From DASWTL01 sp966250385 (GTDB lineage: Bacteria; Bacteroidota; Bacteroidia; Sphingobacteriales; Sphingobacteriaceae): a stretch of 64,000 nt of DNA. The stretch lies in assembly GCA_966250385.1 (NCBI GenBank), contig CBINHC010000001.1, positions 124,001-188,000 of the forward strand. The letters run 5' to 3'. Positions 51,928-61,905 of this stretch are shown here, one piece after another. The stretch's first letter is position 1, and every line of letters begins with the position of its first letter. The position numbers and the translations under genes were made by a program. A model generated the notes under the pieces. The model was not told the origin of the DNA, searched no databases, and worked only from the letters and a program-made list of their open reading frames with translations.

Positions 51928-54354
51928 ATGTTTAGGAACTATCTCAAAACCGCGGTCAGGAATATCCTGCGCTATAAGGGCTTTAGCCTGATCAATATCT
52001 CCAGCCTGGCCATCGGGGTAACCTGCTGCCTTATTATCGGCCTGTTTGTGTGGGATGAACTGCAGTATGACCGGTTCGTCAGGGACGGTGACCGGATCCA
52101 CAGGATGTATATGGAATATTCCAACGTTTCCGGAAAGACACTATCTGCCAGCGTTCCGCCAATGTTCGCAACCCACCTGCAGGCAAATTATCCGGAAGTT
52201 GAAAAAACCATGAGAATGCTGATGTTCAGCGGAAAGCTCCTGATGGAGGCCGGTGACAAACGTGCCTATGAGGATAAGGGATTGATTGCCGACCCGACGT
52301 TTTTTGACTTTTTTCCGCTGAAGTTCATACAGGGGGACCCGGGAACCGCGCTTGACGGCACAGCCTCCGTGGTTATCACGCAAGAACTCGCCCGGAAATA
52401 TTTCGGGACCTCCCGGGCCGTCGGGAAACTGATGAAGATCGACAAGGGCGAATATACCGTTACCGGCGTTCTGGCTCCGCTGCCCAGGCACTTTCACCTG
52501 GATCCCGGGTACGTGCTTCCGCTGGCCGCCGCCGCCATTCCCCCGGAAAGGATGGAGAAGTGGACCTGGAACCAGTTCTATACTTATGTGAAGGTACATC
52601 CGGGAACGGACATCCGGGCCCTCGAACGGAAGTTCGGGCAGTACGTCAACCGCGAGATCAACCCGCAGAGCCTGAAGGACGGCCGTTCATCATACACGCC
52701 CTTTTTCCAGGCCTTGAAAGACGTGCACCTGAAGTCTTCGGAGTTCACTTTCGATAATGCCATACGCGGGAATGCCCTGTATGTAAAGGGGCTGACCGTC
52801 ATCGTTTTCTTCGTGCTCGTCATCGCCTGCTTCAATTTCGTTAACCTGGCGACTGCCCGGTCCTTCCGGAGGGCGAAGGAGATCGGTGTGCGGAAAGTGA
52901 TCGGCGCGGACCGGAATCAGCTCATTCTGCAGTTCACCGGCGAAACGATCCTTTTTTCTTTCCTGGCCGTTATGGTCGCAGCGGCAGCAACCTACCTGCT
53001 TCTCCCGTCACTGAACGGGTTTACGGGAAAATCGATAACCTTTAACCCGTTCAGCCACCCTGTGCTGGCCCTGCTTCTCATCGGCGGCGCCCTGCTGATC
53101 GGTATTCTTGCCGGGGCATATCCGGCATTGTTTATGTCGGGCTTCAAACCTATCCGGGTTTTGAAGGGCCTGAACCCGGCCGGAGACAGCAGCCGTGCGT
53201 CCGGCGGGCTTCGTCACGGGCTCGTGATCGTGCAGTTCGCGCTGTCGGCGCTCCTGATCATCTGTACGGTGATCGTTTACAGGCAGATGAATTACCTGCA
53301 GAAAAAGGACCTCGGGTTCAGCAAGGATCAGATCCTGTACTTTGACCTGCAGGGAGATGTAGCCGCCAATCCCGGCGCCCTGAAATCGGAGTTGCTCCGG
53401 TCGCCGGGCGTGCTGGATGCAACAGCCGGTTACGGCCTTCCCGGCGATCAGCTGGCCGGTGACCAGGTGATCGTTCCCACGCCGGAAGGCGAGAAGACGG
53501 AAGGTGTCAACCTTTTCATTGTGGACCATGACTACATCAAAACCATGGGACTCACCATCCTTGCGGGCCGGGACTTCTCCCGGAACTTCCCTTCGGACAC
53601 GAGCGCTGCGTTCATTATCAATGAAACCGCCGTCAGGGAACTTGGATTCGGCACCCCCCAACAGGCATTGGGGCAAAAAATCAGCTGGCCCAAATGGGTG
53701 CCTGATCCCGTCAATCCTGTAAAGAAGGGGCAGATCATCGGTGTCGTAAAAGACTTTCATTTCAAGAGCCTGCATGAAAAGGTCAGTTCGGCCGTCCTGC
53801 AGATCTATCCGCAGGTAGCCGTCAAGATGGCCCTGAAGGTCCGCGAGGCTGACCTGCCGGCAACGCTCGACTTTATCAAATCCGCCTATGCGAAGTTCTC
53901 CCCCGACTATCCGCTGGATTACAGGTTCCTGGATGAAAACTTTGAAGCCATGTATCAGAGTGAGGAAAAGCTCAGCACACTGCTCTGGATCTTCACCGTC
54001 ATGGCGGTATTCGTCGGAAGCCTGGGACTGTTCGGACTGGCGGCTTTCAATGCCGAGCAGCGGACCCGGGAGATCGGTATCCGTAAAGTGCTGGGTGCCA
54101 GTGCGGGCGACATCGTCGTCATGCTTTCACAGAATTTCCTCAGGCCGGTGCTGATCGCCTCGGTGATCGCATTTCCGGTCGCATGGTGGCTGATGAACAA
54201 CTGGCTGAACGACTTCCCGTACCGGGTCGGCATCAGCTGGTGGGTCTTCCTGTTAACCGCAGGGATCTCACTGCTTGTCGCCTTCATGACGGTGAGTTTT
54301 CATGCCATAAAGGCTGCCGTGTCGAACCCGGTGAACAGCCTGAGGACAGAATAG
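51928..54354 (+). CDS. FtsX/MacB-type ABC permease, array copy 4
   Basis: 808 residues from ATG at 51928. A GTG at 51889 would add 13 residues with no counterpart in the paralogues; the ATG at 51928 is preceded by AAAGGA and gives the shared start MFRNYLKTAVRNILRYKGFS. Double-FtsX layout, with NFVNLATARSFRRAKEIGVR and, in the second half, LGLFGLAAFNAEQRTREIG. FQALKDVHLKSSEFTFDNA precedes TM2. The second periplasmic domain contains GRDFSRNFPSDTSAAFIINE, the most regular version of this motif in the array. The end is SNPVNSLRTE. The gap to copy 3 is 44 bases. Confidence 0.92.
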   Translation: MFRNYLKTAVRNILRYKGFSLINISSLAIGVTCCLIIGLFVWDELQYDRFVRDGDRIHRMYMEYSNVSGKTLSASVPPMFATHLQANYPEVEKTMRMLMFSGKLLMEAGDKRAYEDKGLIADPTFFDFFPLKFIQGDPGTALDGTASVVITQELARKYFGTSRAVGKLMKIDKGEYTVTGVLAPLPRHFHLDPGYVLPLAAAAIPPERMEKWTWNQFYTYVKVHPGTDIRALERKFGQYVNREINPQSLKDGRSSYTPFFQALKDVHLKSSEFTFDNAIRGNALYVKGLTVIVFFVLVIACFNFVNLATARSFRRAKEIGVRKVIGADRNQLILQFTGETILFSFLAVMVAAAATYLLLPSLNGFTGKSITFNPFSHPVLALLLIGGALLIGILAGAYPALFMSGFKPIRVLKGLNPAGDSSRASGGLRHGLVIVQFALSALLIICTVIVYRQMNYLQKKDLGFSKDQILYFDLQGDVAANPGALKSELLRSPGVLDATAGYGLPGDQLAGDQVIVPTPEGEKTEGVNLFIVDHDYIKTMGLTILAGRDFSRNFPSDTSAAFIINETAVRELGFGTPQQALGQKISWPKWVPDPVNPVKKGQIIGVVKDFHFKSLHEKVSSAVLQIYPQVAVKMALKVREADLPATLDFIKSAYAKFSPDYPLDYRFLDENFEAMYQSEEKLSTLLWIFTVMAVFVGSLGLFGLAAFNAEQRTREIGIRKVLGASAGDIVVMLSQNFLRPVLIASVIAFPVAWWLMNNWLNDFPYRVGISWWVFLLTAGISLLVAFMTVSFHAIKAAVSNPVNSLRTE

Positions 54355-54383
54355 ATCGATAAATCGCTAAACGAATAGTCAAG

Positions 54384-56837
54384 ATGTTCAGGAATTACTT
54401 TTTATCCGCTTTCAGGAGCCTTTCACGCAGCAAGTTCAATACGCTGCTCAATATTGCGGGGCTTGCCGTAAGTATGGCCTGCTGCATTTTCGTGTACGCC
54501 CTGATCCGCCATGAAAATACCTTCGATCAGTCCCTCGCCAACGCTGACCGGATCTACCGGATTGTTACCGATATCAGGAATGCGGAAGGAACGAACTATG
54601 AAGGGGCGTCAAACTTCGCCATCGCCCGGGCCTTAAGGAACGACTTTCCCGGGCTGGAGGCCGTTACGCAGGTCTATACCGAAGGCCGGGCCATCGTTTC
54701 GGTGACCGATGCGGCGGGCAACCGGAAAATGTTCGAGCAGAAAGGCCTGACCTATGCAGATCCGTTCTTCCTGAAAACTTTTGATCACCAGTTGCTTGCC
54801 GGCAGCCGTGAGGGCCTCCTGGACGACCCGGACGAGGTCATCCTGACCCGCACTATCGCCGACAAACTATTCGGGCCCGCGGCGTCCGCCGACTATGGCG
54901 GCCTGATCGGAAAACCCGTTACCATCAACAAGGACACTTACCGGGTCGCCGCGGTACTGGCGGATGTTCCGTCCAATACGAATGTGCCCTTCAAACTGCT
55001 GTTACCCTTCATGGTCTTCGAAAGAAAGTTCCCGGCGGTCACCGCGAACTGGAGTGAGGTGTGGGGGCAGAGCTACACATTCGTTACACTGCCGGAAGGG
55101 CAGGGGCCTGAACGGCTCGAAGCGGCACTGCCGGCTTTCCGGGACAAGTACCTGGACAAAGAGGTGCGGGATCAGTACAGTTACCACCTGCAGCCCCTGG
55201 CGAAGGTCCATACCGATAGCCGCTACGAGGGCACCGTGTATGCCACCCCCGGCATCCTGATCACGGCCTTTGTTTCGATGGCGATCATCGTACTGGTCAC
55301 AGCGTGCATCAATTTCATCAACCTGGCCACCGCCCAGTCGCTGAAGAAAGCGAAGGAGATCGGGATCCGCAAGACGCTGGGAAGCGGTTCCGCGGAACTG
55401 GTGCTGCGATTCATGACCGAGACCTTCCTGCTGGTCGTCGTCGCCGCCTTCGCCGGCCTCGTACTCGCGCGGCAGTTCATTTCGGCCTTCAACGATTATC
55501 TCTCCTTCATCCTCGAGCTGGGCCTGGAGATCGATGGGACCGTCATCTGGTTCCTGGCGGGAATTATCCTTCTGACCACCCTGATGGCAGGCTATTACCC
55601 GGCCCGCGTGATGTCAGGGTTCCGGCCGGTGCAGGCGCTCAAGAATCCCGGGAAACTTGGGAATGCCGGTGCCGCTTCGAAATTTTCCCTGCGCAAGGCC
55701 CTGGTGACGGTCCAGTTTGCGGTCACACAGCTCCTGATCATCGGTACGATCATCGTTGCCTTGCAGATGAAATACTTCAGGAGCCGGGACCTGGGGTATG
55801 ACCAGGCAGGAATGTTCCTGGTCCATATCCCTGAAAATGATCCCCGGCAGATGGAACGGTTCCGGAACCAACTGAAAGCCCTGCCGGAAGTTAAGGAGGT
55901 TTCTTTCAGCTCAGGTCCGCCAACCTCCGCGAACCAGACACAATCGGAGTTCAGGCTCCCTTCTGCATCTCCGCGGGAGGTGCAGTATATCGAGCGGAAG
56001 TATGTGGATCCGGAGTACCTTTCCGCTTACCGGATCAAACTCCTGGCGGGCAGGAATCTTCGTCCCGCCGATATGATCACCCTGAACGACAGTAGCCGGT
56101 ATAACGTCCTGGTTAACCTCCGGACGGTCAGGGCTCTGGGCTTCTCTTCCGCGGAAGCCGCCCTCGGGGCGCGCATTCTGGTGGATAAATCCCAGGAAGC
56201 CACCATCGCAGGGGTAGTGGACGATTTCTTCAACGTCCCCCTTCAGCAGGAGATCCGGCCATGCCTGATGTTCTACGGAACGAACTGGAGGGAGGTGGCT
56301 AATATCCGGTTCGATCCGGACCGGCCGGTTCCGGAAACTACGCTTGCAGCCATAGGCGCCAGCTGGAAAAAGATCTGGCCGGATCACATCTATAAGGCAA
56401 GGACCCTGGGGGAATACATGCAGAAGGAAGCCTTCTATGTTCTCGAGGACATGATGTTCCAGGCCTTCAGGATCTTCGTCGCGATCTCGATGATGATCGG
56501 TTGTATGGGCCTTTACGGGCTGGTATCCTACATGGCTTTGCAACGGCAGAAAGAGATCGGGATCCGCAAAGTCCTCGGAGCTTCGGTTACCGAGATACTT
56601 TCCATGTTCTCCGGGGAGTTCGCGCTGCTGGTCGGTGCCGGTTTTATCCTGGCCGCCCCGGCCGGCTATTTTGCGATGAACGCCTGGCTGCAAACCTTCG
56701 CTTACCGGATCAATCTTGACGTTTCGTATTTCCTCGCTGCCTTTGTCATCTCCGTACTGATCGCCGCAATAACCGTCGGCTACCAGGCCGTCCGCGCAGC
56801 GACGGCGAACCCGGTCCGGAGCCTGAGGAATGAATGA
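54384..56837 (+). CDS. FtsX/MacB-type ABC permease, array copy 5
   Basis: 817 residues, the longest copy and one of the most divergent. It starts MFRNYFLSAFRSLSRSKFNT and TM1 is followed by RHENTFDQSLANADRIYRIV, where other copies have a Y/F-D-x-F/Y motif. FtsX block one is ACINFINLATAQSLKKAKEI with AQS in place of ARS. The second periplasmic domain carries YRIKLLAGRNLRPADMITLN without the usual GRxFS...P-D-T-A pattern. The second FtsX block has GCMGLYGLVSYMALQRQKEIG where others have CLGLFGL, split only as text. The divergence suggests a different partner or substrate. The end is ANPVRSLRNE. Confidence 0.92.
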   Translation: MFRNYFLSAFRSLSRSKFNTLLNIAGLAVSMACCIFVYALIRHENTFDQSLANADRIYRIVTDIRNAEGTNYEGASNFAIARALRNDFPGLEAVTQVYTEGRAIVSVTDAAGNRKMFEQKGLTYADPFFLKTFDHQLLAGSREGLLDDPDEVILTRTIADKLFGPAASADYGGLIGKPVTINKDTYRVAAVLADVPSNTNVPFKLLLPFMVFERKFPAVTANWSEVWGQSYTFVTLPEGQGPERLEAALPAFRDKYLDKEVRDQYSYHLQPLAKVHTDSRYEGTVYATPGILITAFVSMAIIVLVTACINFINLATAQSLKKAKEIGIRKTLGSGSAELVLRFMTETFLLVVVAAFAGLVLARQFISAFNDYLSFILELGLEIDGTVIWFLAGIILLTTLMAGYYPARVMSGFRPVQALKNPGKLGNAGAASKFSLRKALVTVQFAVTQLLIIGTIIVALQMKYFRSRDLGYDQAGMFLVHIPENDPRQMERFRNQLKALPEVKEVSFSSGPPTSANQTQSEFRLPSASPREVQYIERKYVDPEYLSAYRIKLLAGRNLRPADMITLNDSSRYNVLVNLRTVRALGFSSAEAALGARILVDKSQEATIAGVVDDFFNVPLQQEIRPCLMFYGTNWREVANIRFDPDRPVPETTLAAIGASWKKIWPDHIYKARTLGEYMQKEAFYVLEDMMFQAFRIFVAISMMIGCMGLYGLVSYMALQRQKEIGIRKVLGASVTEILSMFSGEFALLVGAGFILAAPAGYFAMNAWLQTFAYRINLDVSYFLAAFVISVLIAAITVGYQAVRAATANPVRSLRNE

Positions 56838-56871
56838 CCCCATCACCCTTGACAGTTTAAATTCCAGAGCT

Positions 56872-59241
56872 ATGATCAGGAACTATTTATTACTCGCATT
56901 CCGGAACCTGAAGAAGCAGAAGACCTTCACGTTCGTCAATATCGCCGGTCTTACGGTCGGCATAACCTGTTGTCTGATGATCTTTCTGTTCGTGCAGAAC
57001 GAGTTCAGCTTCGACCGGTTCCATAAAAACAATGCCGATATCTACCGGGTCATGCGGGCCGGCGACGGAAAGGGACAGCCTGTCCCTTACCTGTCAGGAC
57101 CATATGCTACCGCGCTGAAGAACGACTACCCGGAAGCCATTCAGCAGGCCGTGCGCGTCCTGCCCACCAACGGCCTGGTGAGTTACGGCGACCATGCCTA
57201 TACCGAAAAGAAGGTTTACCTCGCTGATGACGGTTTTTTCGGGTTGTTTGACTTTAAATTTGTACGCGGCAATCCCGCGGACGCGCTGAAGGACCCCGGA
57301 AACGTGGTCCTGACCCGGTCCACCGCCCGCCGGTATTTCGGGGATGAAGATCCGATGGGAAAGGTCATTACCATGGACAAGGAATTCCAGCTTAAGGTGA
57401 CCGGGATCACCGAGGATGTTCCCGCAAATTCGCACCTCGACTTCGATGTCGTCATGCCGCTGTCCAATTTCAGTTCGCAGGAGTGGTTTTCCGTGTGGAA
57501 CAATAACAGTATGTTCACCTATGTGCGGCTCGCACCCGGAACCGACAGGCAGGCTCTCCTGGCTTCGTTTCCGGGATTCATGAAGAAGTACCTGCCGGCA
57601 TCGATCCCTGACCGCGACAAGAGCACCCTGACGCTCAGCCCGCTGACCGGTATCTACTTTGAAGAAGCCGGTCCCTGGGATAACGTCCGGCACGGCAACC
57701 GGAACGTGGTCTATATCTTTATTTCCATCGGCGTGCTGATCCTGTTCATCGCATGTATCAACTTCATGAACCTGGCAACCGCCCGGGCGACGGAGCGAGC
57801 CCGTGAAGTGGGGCTGCGGAAAGTGCTTGGCGCACTGCGTAAGCAGCTCGTCGTGCAGTTTTTGGGCGAGTCGTTTCTGCTGGCCATCATCTCGTGCCTG
57901 CTGGCGATGCTCCTGCTCCAGCTTTTGATGCCGGCATACCAGTCGATCCTGGGTTACCCGCTCCCGGCCTACTGGTCAAATCCGTACCTGTACGTGTTTA
58001 TGGCCGGGGTGATCCTGACCGTAGGGATCCTGGCAGGGAGTTATCCGGCACTGCTGCTTTCGTCCTTTTCACCGATCGAATCCCTGCGGGGTAAACTGAA
58101 GCTCGGGAAAGGCGGCGCCTGGTTCCGGAAGGCCCTGGTGATCTTCCAGTTCAGCAGTACGGTGCTGCTGATCATCGGCATGCTGATCATCGGAAGCCAG
58201 ATGGATTATGTTCGCGGAAAGGACCTTGGTTTTGACAAGGAGCAGTCGGTCGTGGTTAAGCTCGACAACGGTGAGATCTGGAGCGGCCGGCAGCGGTTCA
58301 AGCAGCTACTGGAGAATCAGCCTGGAATCAAAATGGTATCCCTGATGTCCGGGGTTCCCGGCGGGTTTCACGACAAATTCACCTTCGACGTGGAGGGCCA
58401 GGTAACGCAGCCCCAGTTCCGCACGGTCTTCTCGGATTTTCAGTACCTGAAGACCCTGGGGATCAAACTGATCGCCGGACGTGATTTTTCGCCGTCGTTT
58501 CCAACCGATTCCGCCGGGTCCGTGATCATCAACCGGGAAGCGGCCGCTGTTGCCGGCTGGACGCCGCAGCAGGCGCTGGGCAAGCGGATCCGGAACCTGA
58601 TGCGGGACTCCGTTCCCCGCCGGGTGATCGGCGTCGTGGAGAACTTTCATTTCCTTTCACTTAAAGAAAAGATGCAGCCAGTCGTGATCGCCGGCAATGA
58701 TGACCGCAGGGTAGCTGTGATCAAACTCGCCAGCGGAAATATCCAGTCGAGACTGGGCGCGATCCGCACAATCTATTCGCAGATCGCCCCGGTCTATCCT
58801 TTCGAATACGAATTCCTGGACCAGCAATTCAACGATCTTTACCAGACGGATCTGCGGCAGCAGAGGATCCTGGGTGGATTTTCTGCCGTTGCGATCTTTA
58901 TTGCCTGCCTGGGATTGTTCGGTCTTTCTGCCTATACCGCAGTCCGGCGGACGAAGGAGATCGGGGTCCGGAAGGTGCTGGGATCCTCGGTCGGCAGTAT
59001 CGTCATGCTCCTCTCCAGGGACCTGCTGAGACCCGTCCTGACCGGAACGATGATCGCTATTCCGCTGGGATACCTGGCCATGAGCCGGTGGCTGGAAAAC
59101 TTTGCATACCGGACGACGCTTCACTGGTGGGTTTTCGGAGGAGCGGCGCTTATTGCCATCCTCGTCGCGATGGTGACCGTCGGCTACCAGGCGCTGCGGG
59201 CTGCAAACGCCAATCCGGTCAAAAGCCTGCGGATCGAATAG
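56872..59241 (+). CDS. FtsX/MacB-type ABC permease, array copy 6
   Basis: 789 residues from ATG at 56872. An in-frame ATG at 56830 overlaps the end of copy 5 and would add 14 residues (MNDPITLDSLNSRA) absent from the other copies, so the later start MIRNYLLLAFRNLKKQKTFT is preferred. Double-FtsX layout with NFMNLATARATERAREVGLR and ACLGLFGLSAYTAVRRTKEIG as the two cytoplasmic-side motifs. LSPLTGIYFEEAGPWDNVRH precedes TM2. The second periplasmic domain has GRDFSPSFPTDSAGSVIINR, with Arg replacing the usual Glu at the end, as in copy 3. It ends ANPVKSLRIE. The gap to copy 5 is 34 bases. Confidence 0.91.
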   Translation: MIRNYLLLAFRNLKKQKTFTFVNIAGLTVGITCCLMIFLFVQNEFSFDRFHKNNADIYRVMRAGDGKGQPVPYLSGPYATALKNDYPEAIQQAVRVLPTNGLVSYGDHAYTEKKVYLADDGFFGLFDFKFVRGNPADALKDPGNVVLTRSTARRYFGDEDPMGKVITMDKEFQLKVTGITEDVPANSHLDFDVVMPLSNFSSQEWFSVWNNNSMFTYVRLAPGTDRQALLASFPGFMKKYLPASIPDRDKSTLTLSPLTGIYFEEAGPWDNVRHGNRNVVYIFISIGVLILFIACINFMNLATARATERAREVGLRKVLGALRKQLVVQFLGESFLLAIISCLLAMLLLQLLMPAYQSILGYPLPAYWSNPYLYVFMAGVILTVGILAGSYPALLLSSFSPIESLRGKLKLGKGGAWFRKALVIFQFSSTVLLIIGMLIIGSQMDYVRGKDLGFDKEQSVVVKLDNGEIWSGRQRFKQLLENQPGIKMVSLMSGVPGGFHDKFTFDVEGQVTQPQFRTVFSDFQYLKTLGIKLIAGRDFSPSFPTDSAGSVIINREAAAVAGWTPQQALGKRIRNLMRDSVPRRVIGVVENFHFLSLKEKMQPVVIAGNDDRRVAVIKLASGNIQSRLGAIRTIYSQIAPVYPFEYEFLDQQFNDLYQTDLRQQRILGGFSAVAIFIACLGLFGLSAYTAVRRTKEIGVRKVLGSSVGSIVMLLSRDLLRPVLTGTMIAIPLGYLAMSRWLENFAYRTTLHWWVFGGAALIAILVAMVTVGYQALRAANANPVKSLRIE

Positions 59242-59281
59242 GCCGGTGTTCCGGCCTGATGAAACTGTAATGAACTTAACT

Positions 59282-61699
59282 ATGCTCAGGAGCTATATGA
59301 TAATCGCATTTCGCAGCATCAGCCGGAATAAGCTGTTTTCCGCCATCAATATACTGGGGCTGGCAACCGGTATCGCGACCTGCCTGATCATCATGCTCCT
59401 GATCCGTTACGAGCTGAGCTTCGACCGGTACAATGAAAAAGCAGACCGCATCGTGCGGGTTGTTTTCAAGGGATCCGTCCAGGGTGAGCAGATGAATGAG
59501 GCTCATGTGATGCCGCGGGTCGCAGAGGTGCTGAAGCGGGATTATCCGGAAGTACAGGAAGCCACCCGGCTGCGCACAGGGGGCTTCCCCAAGATCCGAT
59601 CCGGCGGTAAGGCGTTCCGGGAAGACGCGCTTGCGTTTGTGGACTCCAATTTCTTCCATGTTTTCACTGCGCGATTCCTGAAAGGAGACCGGAACACCGC
59701 ATTGATGAAACCGAATTCGCTGGTCATCTCCGAATCCCTCGCCCGGAAATATTTTCCCGGCGAAGATCCCGTGGGGAGCATGCTGACGTTCCGCGATCCG
59801 GAAAGAACCTACATGGTCACCGGCGTCATCAGGGACCTTCCCGCTACGTCTCATTTCCGGTTCGGCCTGTTCGCTTCGATGAGCGGCTTGCCGGAAGCCC
59901 GGGATCCGTCGTGGATGCGCTCGGAGTTTTTCACCTATCTGGTGCTTCCCGAAGATTACGACTACCGGGTGCTGGAATCCAAGCTGAAGGCTACCGCCGA
60001 TAACTATATGGGGCCTCAGATGCAGCAGGCCATGGGAATCAGCCTGGACGAATTCAGGAAAACAGGCAATGATATCGGCCTGTACCTGCAGCCGCTCACC
60101 GACATCCATCTGCACAGCGATTTCACCTATGATCTGTCCCCCGCCGGCGATATCCGGTACATCTATATCTTCTCGGCGATAGCGGCTTTCGTGCTCCTGA
60201 TCGCATGCATCAATTTCATGAACCTTTCGACCGCCGGCGCCATGAAAAGGGCCCGTGAAGTCGGAGTCCGGAAAGTGCTCGGATCTTCCAGGCTCCAGCT
60301 GGTGAAGCAGTTCTTACTGGAGTCCGTCATCCTGACCTTCCTGGCGCTGGGCATTGCAGTGGCCCTGGTCGGCGTGACGCTTCCCTATTTCAACGCCCTG
60401 TCCGGAAGAGATTTCGAATTCCAGCTGCTGCGTCATCCGGAAATGATCTGGGTGCTGGCCGGAACGGGGCTGGTCACCGGCATCCTGGCGGGAACCTACC
60501 CGGCTTTTTTCCTGGCCTCCTTCCGGCCATCGTCCGTCTTGAAGGGCCGTTTGCCGGCTGGTAAGAACAGCGTCACGCTGCGAAGCGCACTGGTGATCTT
60601 CCAGTTCCTGATCGCTGTGGTGCTGATCACCGGAACCGCCGTGGTCTATAAGCAACTGGAGTATATCCGGAATAAGAAGCTCGGATACGCCAAAGACCAG
60701 GTCCTGGTTCTCCGGGAAACCGGGCTGCTGGGTGAACGGGAAGAAGCCTTCCGGCAGGAGATCGGCCGGCTGCCCGGCGTCGTCAGCGTAAGTAATTCCG
60801 GATACCTGCCGGCAGGCCCCTCCGAAAACAACAACTTCTTCATCTTCCCCGGTTCGGATCCCTCCAGGCAGATCAAAACCCTGCGCTACGACGTGGATGC
60901 CCGCTACATTCCCACCCTGGGAATGGAGATCGGCTCCGGACGGAATTTTTCGGAAAACCTCGCCAGTGATTCGGCGGCGATTATTCTGAACCAGTCGGCG
61001 GTCCGGGCGCTCGGATGGAAGAAAGACCCCATCGGGCAACAGGTAAGCCGGGCCAACAGTGACGGGAGTATCCGTACCTACCGGGTGATCGGCGTCGTGA
61101 AGGATTTTCATTTCAGGTCCTTTCACCAGACGATCTCGCCCCTGGTCATGGTTTTGGGTGCCGGAAACGGGCTGGTGGTGAAAATTGAAACGGACCGGGT
61201 TCCGGGCCTGCTGAAAGCAATCGGGCGTAAGTGGTCGGAGTTTTCAGCAGATGAGCCGTTCTCCTACGCGTTTCTCGACCAGCAATTTATGGAGATGTAC
61301 GGCGCAGAACGGAGAATGGGCGAGATCCTGGGCATTTTTGCGGTATTGACCATCCTCATCGCCTGCCTGGGCTTATTCGGACTGACGACGTTTACTGCCG
61401 AACAGCGCACCAGGGAGATTGGTATCCGCAAGGTGCTGGGGGCTACACTGACCGATATCCTGCGATTGCTTTCCCGGGACTTTATCAGGCTGGTCCTGGT
61501 CGCCAATGTGCTCGCCTGGCCGGTAGCCTACCTGGTCATGGAGCACTGGCTTCAGGATTTCGCCTACCGGATCCGTATCACCGGGTGGTTCTTTGTCCTG
61601 TCCGCCCTGGCGACATTCCTCATTGCCCTGATGACGATCGGGATCCGGGCCTTCAAAGCCGGAACGGCCAGTCCGGTCAAAAGCCTCAGGACCGAATAG
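59282..61699 (+). CDS. FtsX/MacB-type ABC permease, array copy 7
   Basis: 805 residues from ATG at 59282, which gives MLRSYMIIAFRSISRNKLFS, aligned with the paralogues; ATGs at 59270 and 59246 are possible alternatives. Double-FtsX layout. The first block reads NFMNLSTAGAMKRAREVGVR with AGA where others have ARS, and the second ACLGLFGLTTFTAEQRTREIG. LQPLTDIHLHSDFTYDLSPA precedes TM2. In the second periplasmic domain GRNFSENLASDSAAIILNQS keeps the general motif with Gln for Glu. It ends ASPVKSLRTE and is the last intact permease; a short permease-like stub follows 26 bases downstream. Confidence 0.92.
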   Translation: MLRSYMIIAFRSISRNKLFSAINILGLATGIATCLIIMLLIRYELSFDRYNEKADRIVRVVFKGSVQGEQMNEAHVMPRVAEVLKRDYPEVQEATRLRTGGFPKIRSGGKAFREDALAFVDSNFFHVFTARFLKGDRNTALMKPNSLVISESLARKYFPGEDPVGSMLTFRDPERTYMVTGVIRDLPATSHFRFGLFASMSGLPEARDPSWMRSEFFTYLVLPEDYDYRVLESKLKATADNYMGPQMQQAMGISLDEFRKTGNDIGLYLQPLTDIHLHSDFTYDLSPAGDIRYIYIFSAIAAFVLLIACINFMNLSTAGAMKRAREVGVRKVLGSSRLQLVKQFLLESVILTFLALGIAVALVGVTLPYFNALSGRDFEFQLLRHPEMIWVLAGTGLVTGILAGTYPAFFLASFRPSSVLKGRLPAGKNSVTLRSALVIFQFLIAVVLITGTAVVYKQLEYIRNKKLGYAKDQVLVLRETGLLGEREEAFRQEIGRLPGVVSVSNSGYLPAGPSENNNFFIFPGSDPSRQIKTLRYDVDARYIPTLGMEIGSGRNFSENLASDSAAIILNQSAVRALGWKKDPIGQQVSRANSDGSIRTYRVIGVVKDFHFRSFHQTISPLVMVLGAGNGLVVKIETDRVPGLLKAIGRKWSEFSADEPFSYAFLDQQFMEMYGAERRMGEILGIFAVLTILIACLGLFGLTTFTAEQRTREIGIRKVLGATLTDILRLLSRDFIRLVLVANVLAWPVAYLVMEHWLQDFAYRIRITGWFFVLSALATFLIALMTIGIRAFKAGTASPVKSLRTE

Positions 61700-61724
61700 T
61701 GGCCATGGACCGAAAAATCCGGGT

Positions 61725-61772
61725 ATGATCAGGAACGATGTTAAGTCCGCGGTCCGGCCCCTGCTCACATAA
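61725..61772 (+). pseudogene. Probable remnant (N-terminal stub) of an eighth permease gene
   Basis: A 15-codon frame reads MIRNDVKSAVRPLLT and stops. This lines up with permease starts such as MFRNYLKTAVRNIL (copy 4) and MLKNYLKVAVRNLL (copy 1). Shortly after the stop, in another frame, NGFS appears where the intact genes have NKGFS. No further permease-like sequence is visible. It is best read as a decayed or deletion-truncated eighth copy, though a leader peptide or chance cannot be excluded at this length. Confidence 0.5.
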
Positions 61773-61905
61773 CGGGTTCTCCATGGGGCATTGGTGTTTT
61801 ATTTCAATGGCCCCTGTAACGCTTCCGTGCATCGGGTGTCCGAAAGCGAACAGCCGGCATGTGAGTAAATGCGATAAGTGTCTGTAATACAGCGAATTTG
61901 TTTAA

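Larger units (their letters stand above)
44655..61699 (+). repeat. Tandem array of seven paralogous FtsX-type permease genes
   Basis: Seven same-strand genes of about 2.4 kb follow each other with gaps of 2-75 bases. All products begin M(L/F/I)(K/R)xY, have TM2 followed by NFxNL(S/A)TA and (R/K)E(V/I)G(I/V/L)RK, and end with (N/S/T)P(V/I)xSLRxE. Copies 1 and 3 share a WRLYSxF segment ahead of TM2 and form one subgroup; the other five share a different segment there (D-I/V-H-L or similar). The order mixes subgroups, so the array is not a simple recent amplification. Confidence 0.9.

Noticed and set aside
44655..61699. Mobile or composite element explaining the permease array
   Set aside because: No transposase, integrase, terminal inverted repeat or attachment-like duplication was found at either end; divergence among copies points to old duplication.
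61785..61816. Terminator after the permease array (GGGGCATTG and CAATGGCCCC)
   Set aside because: The stem needs a bulged base, has a long loop and no T-run follows, so termination is not supported.
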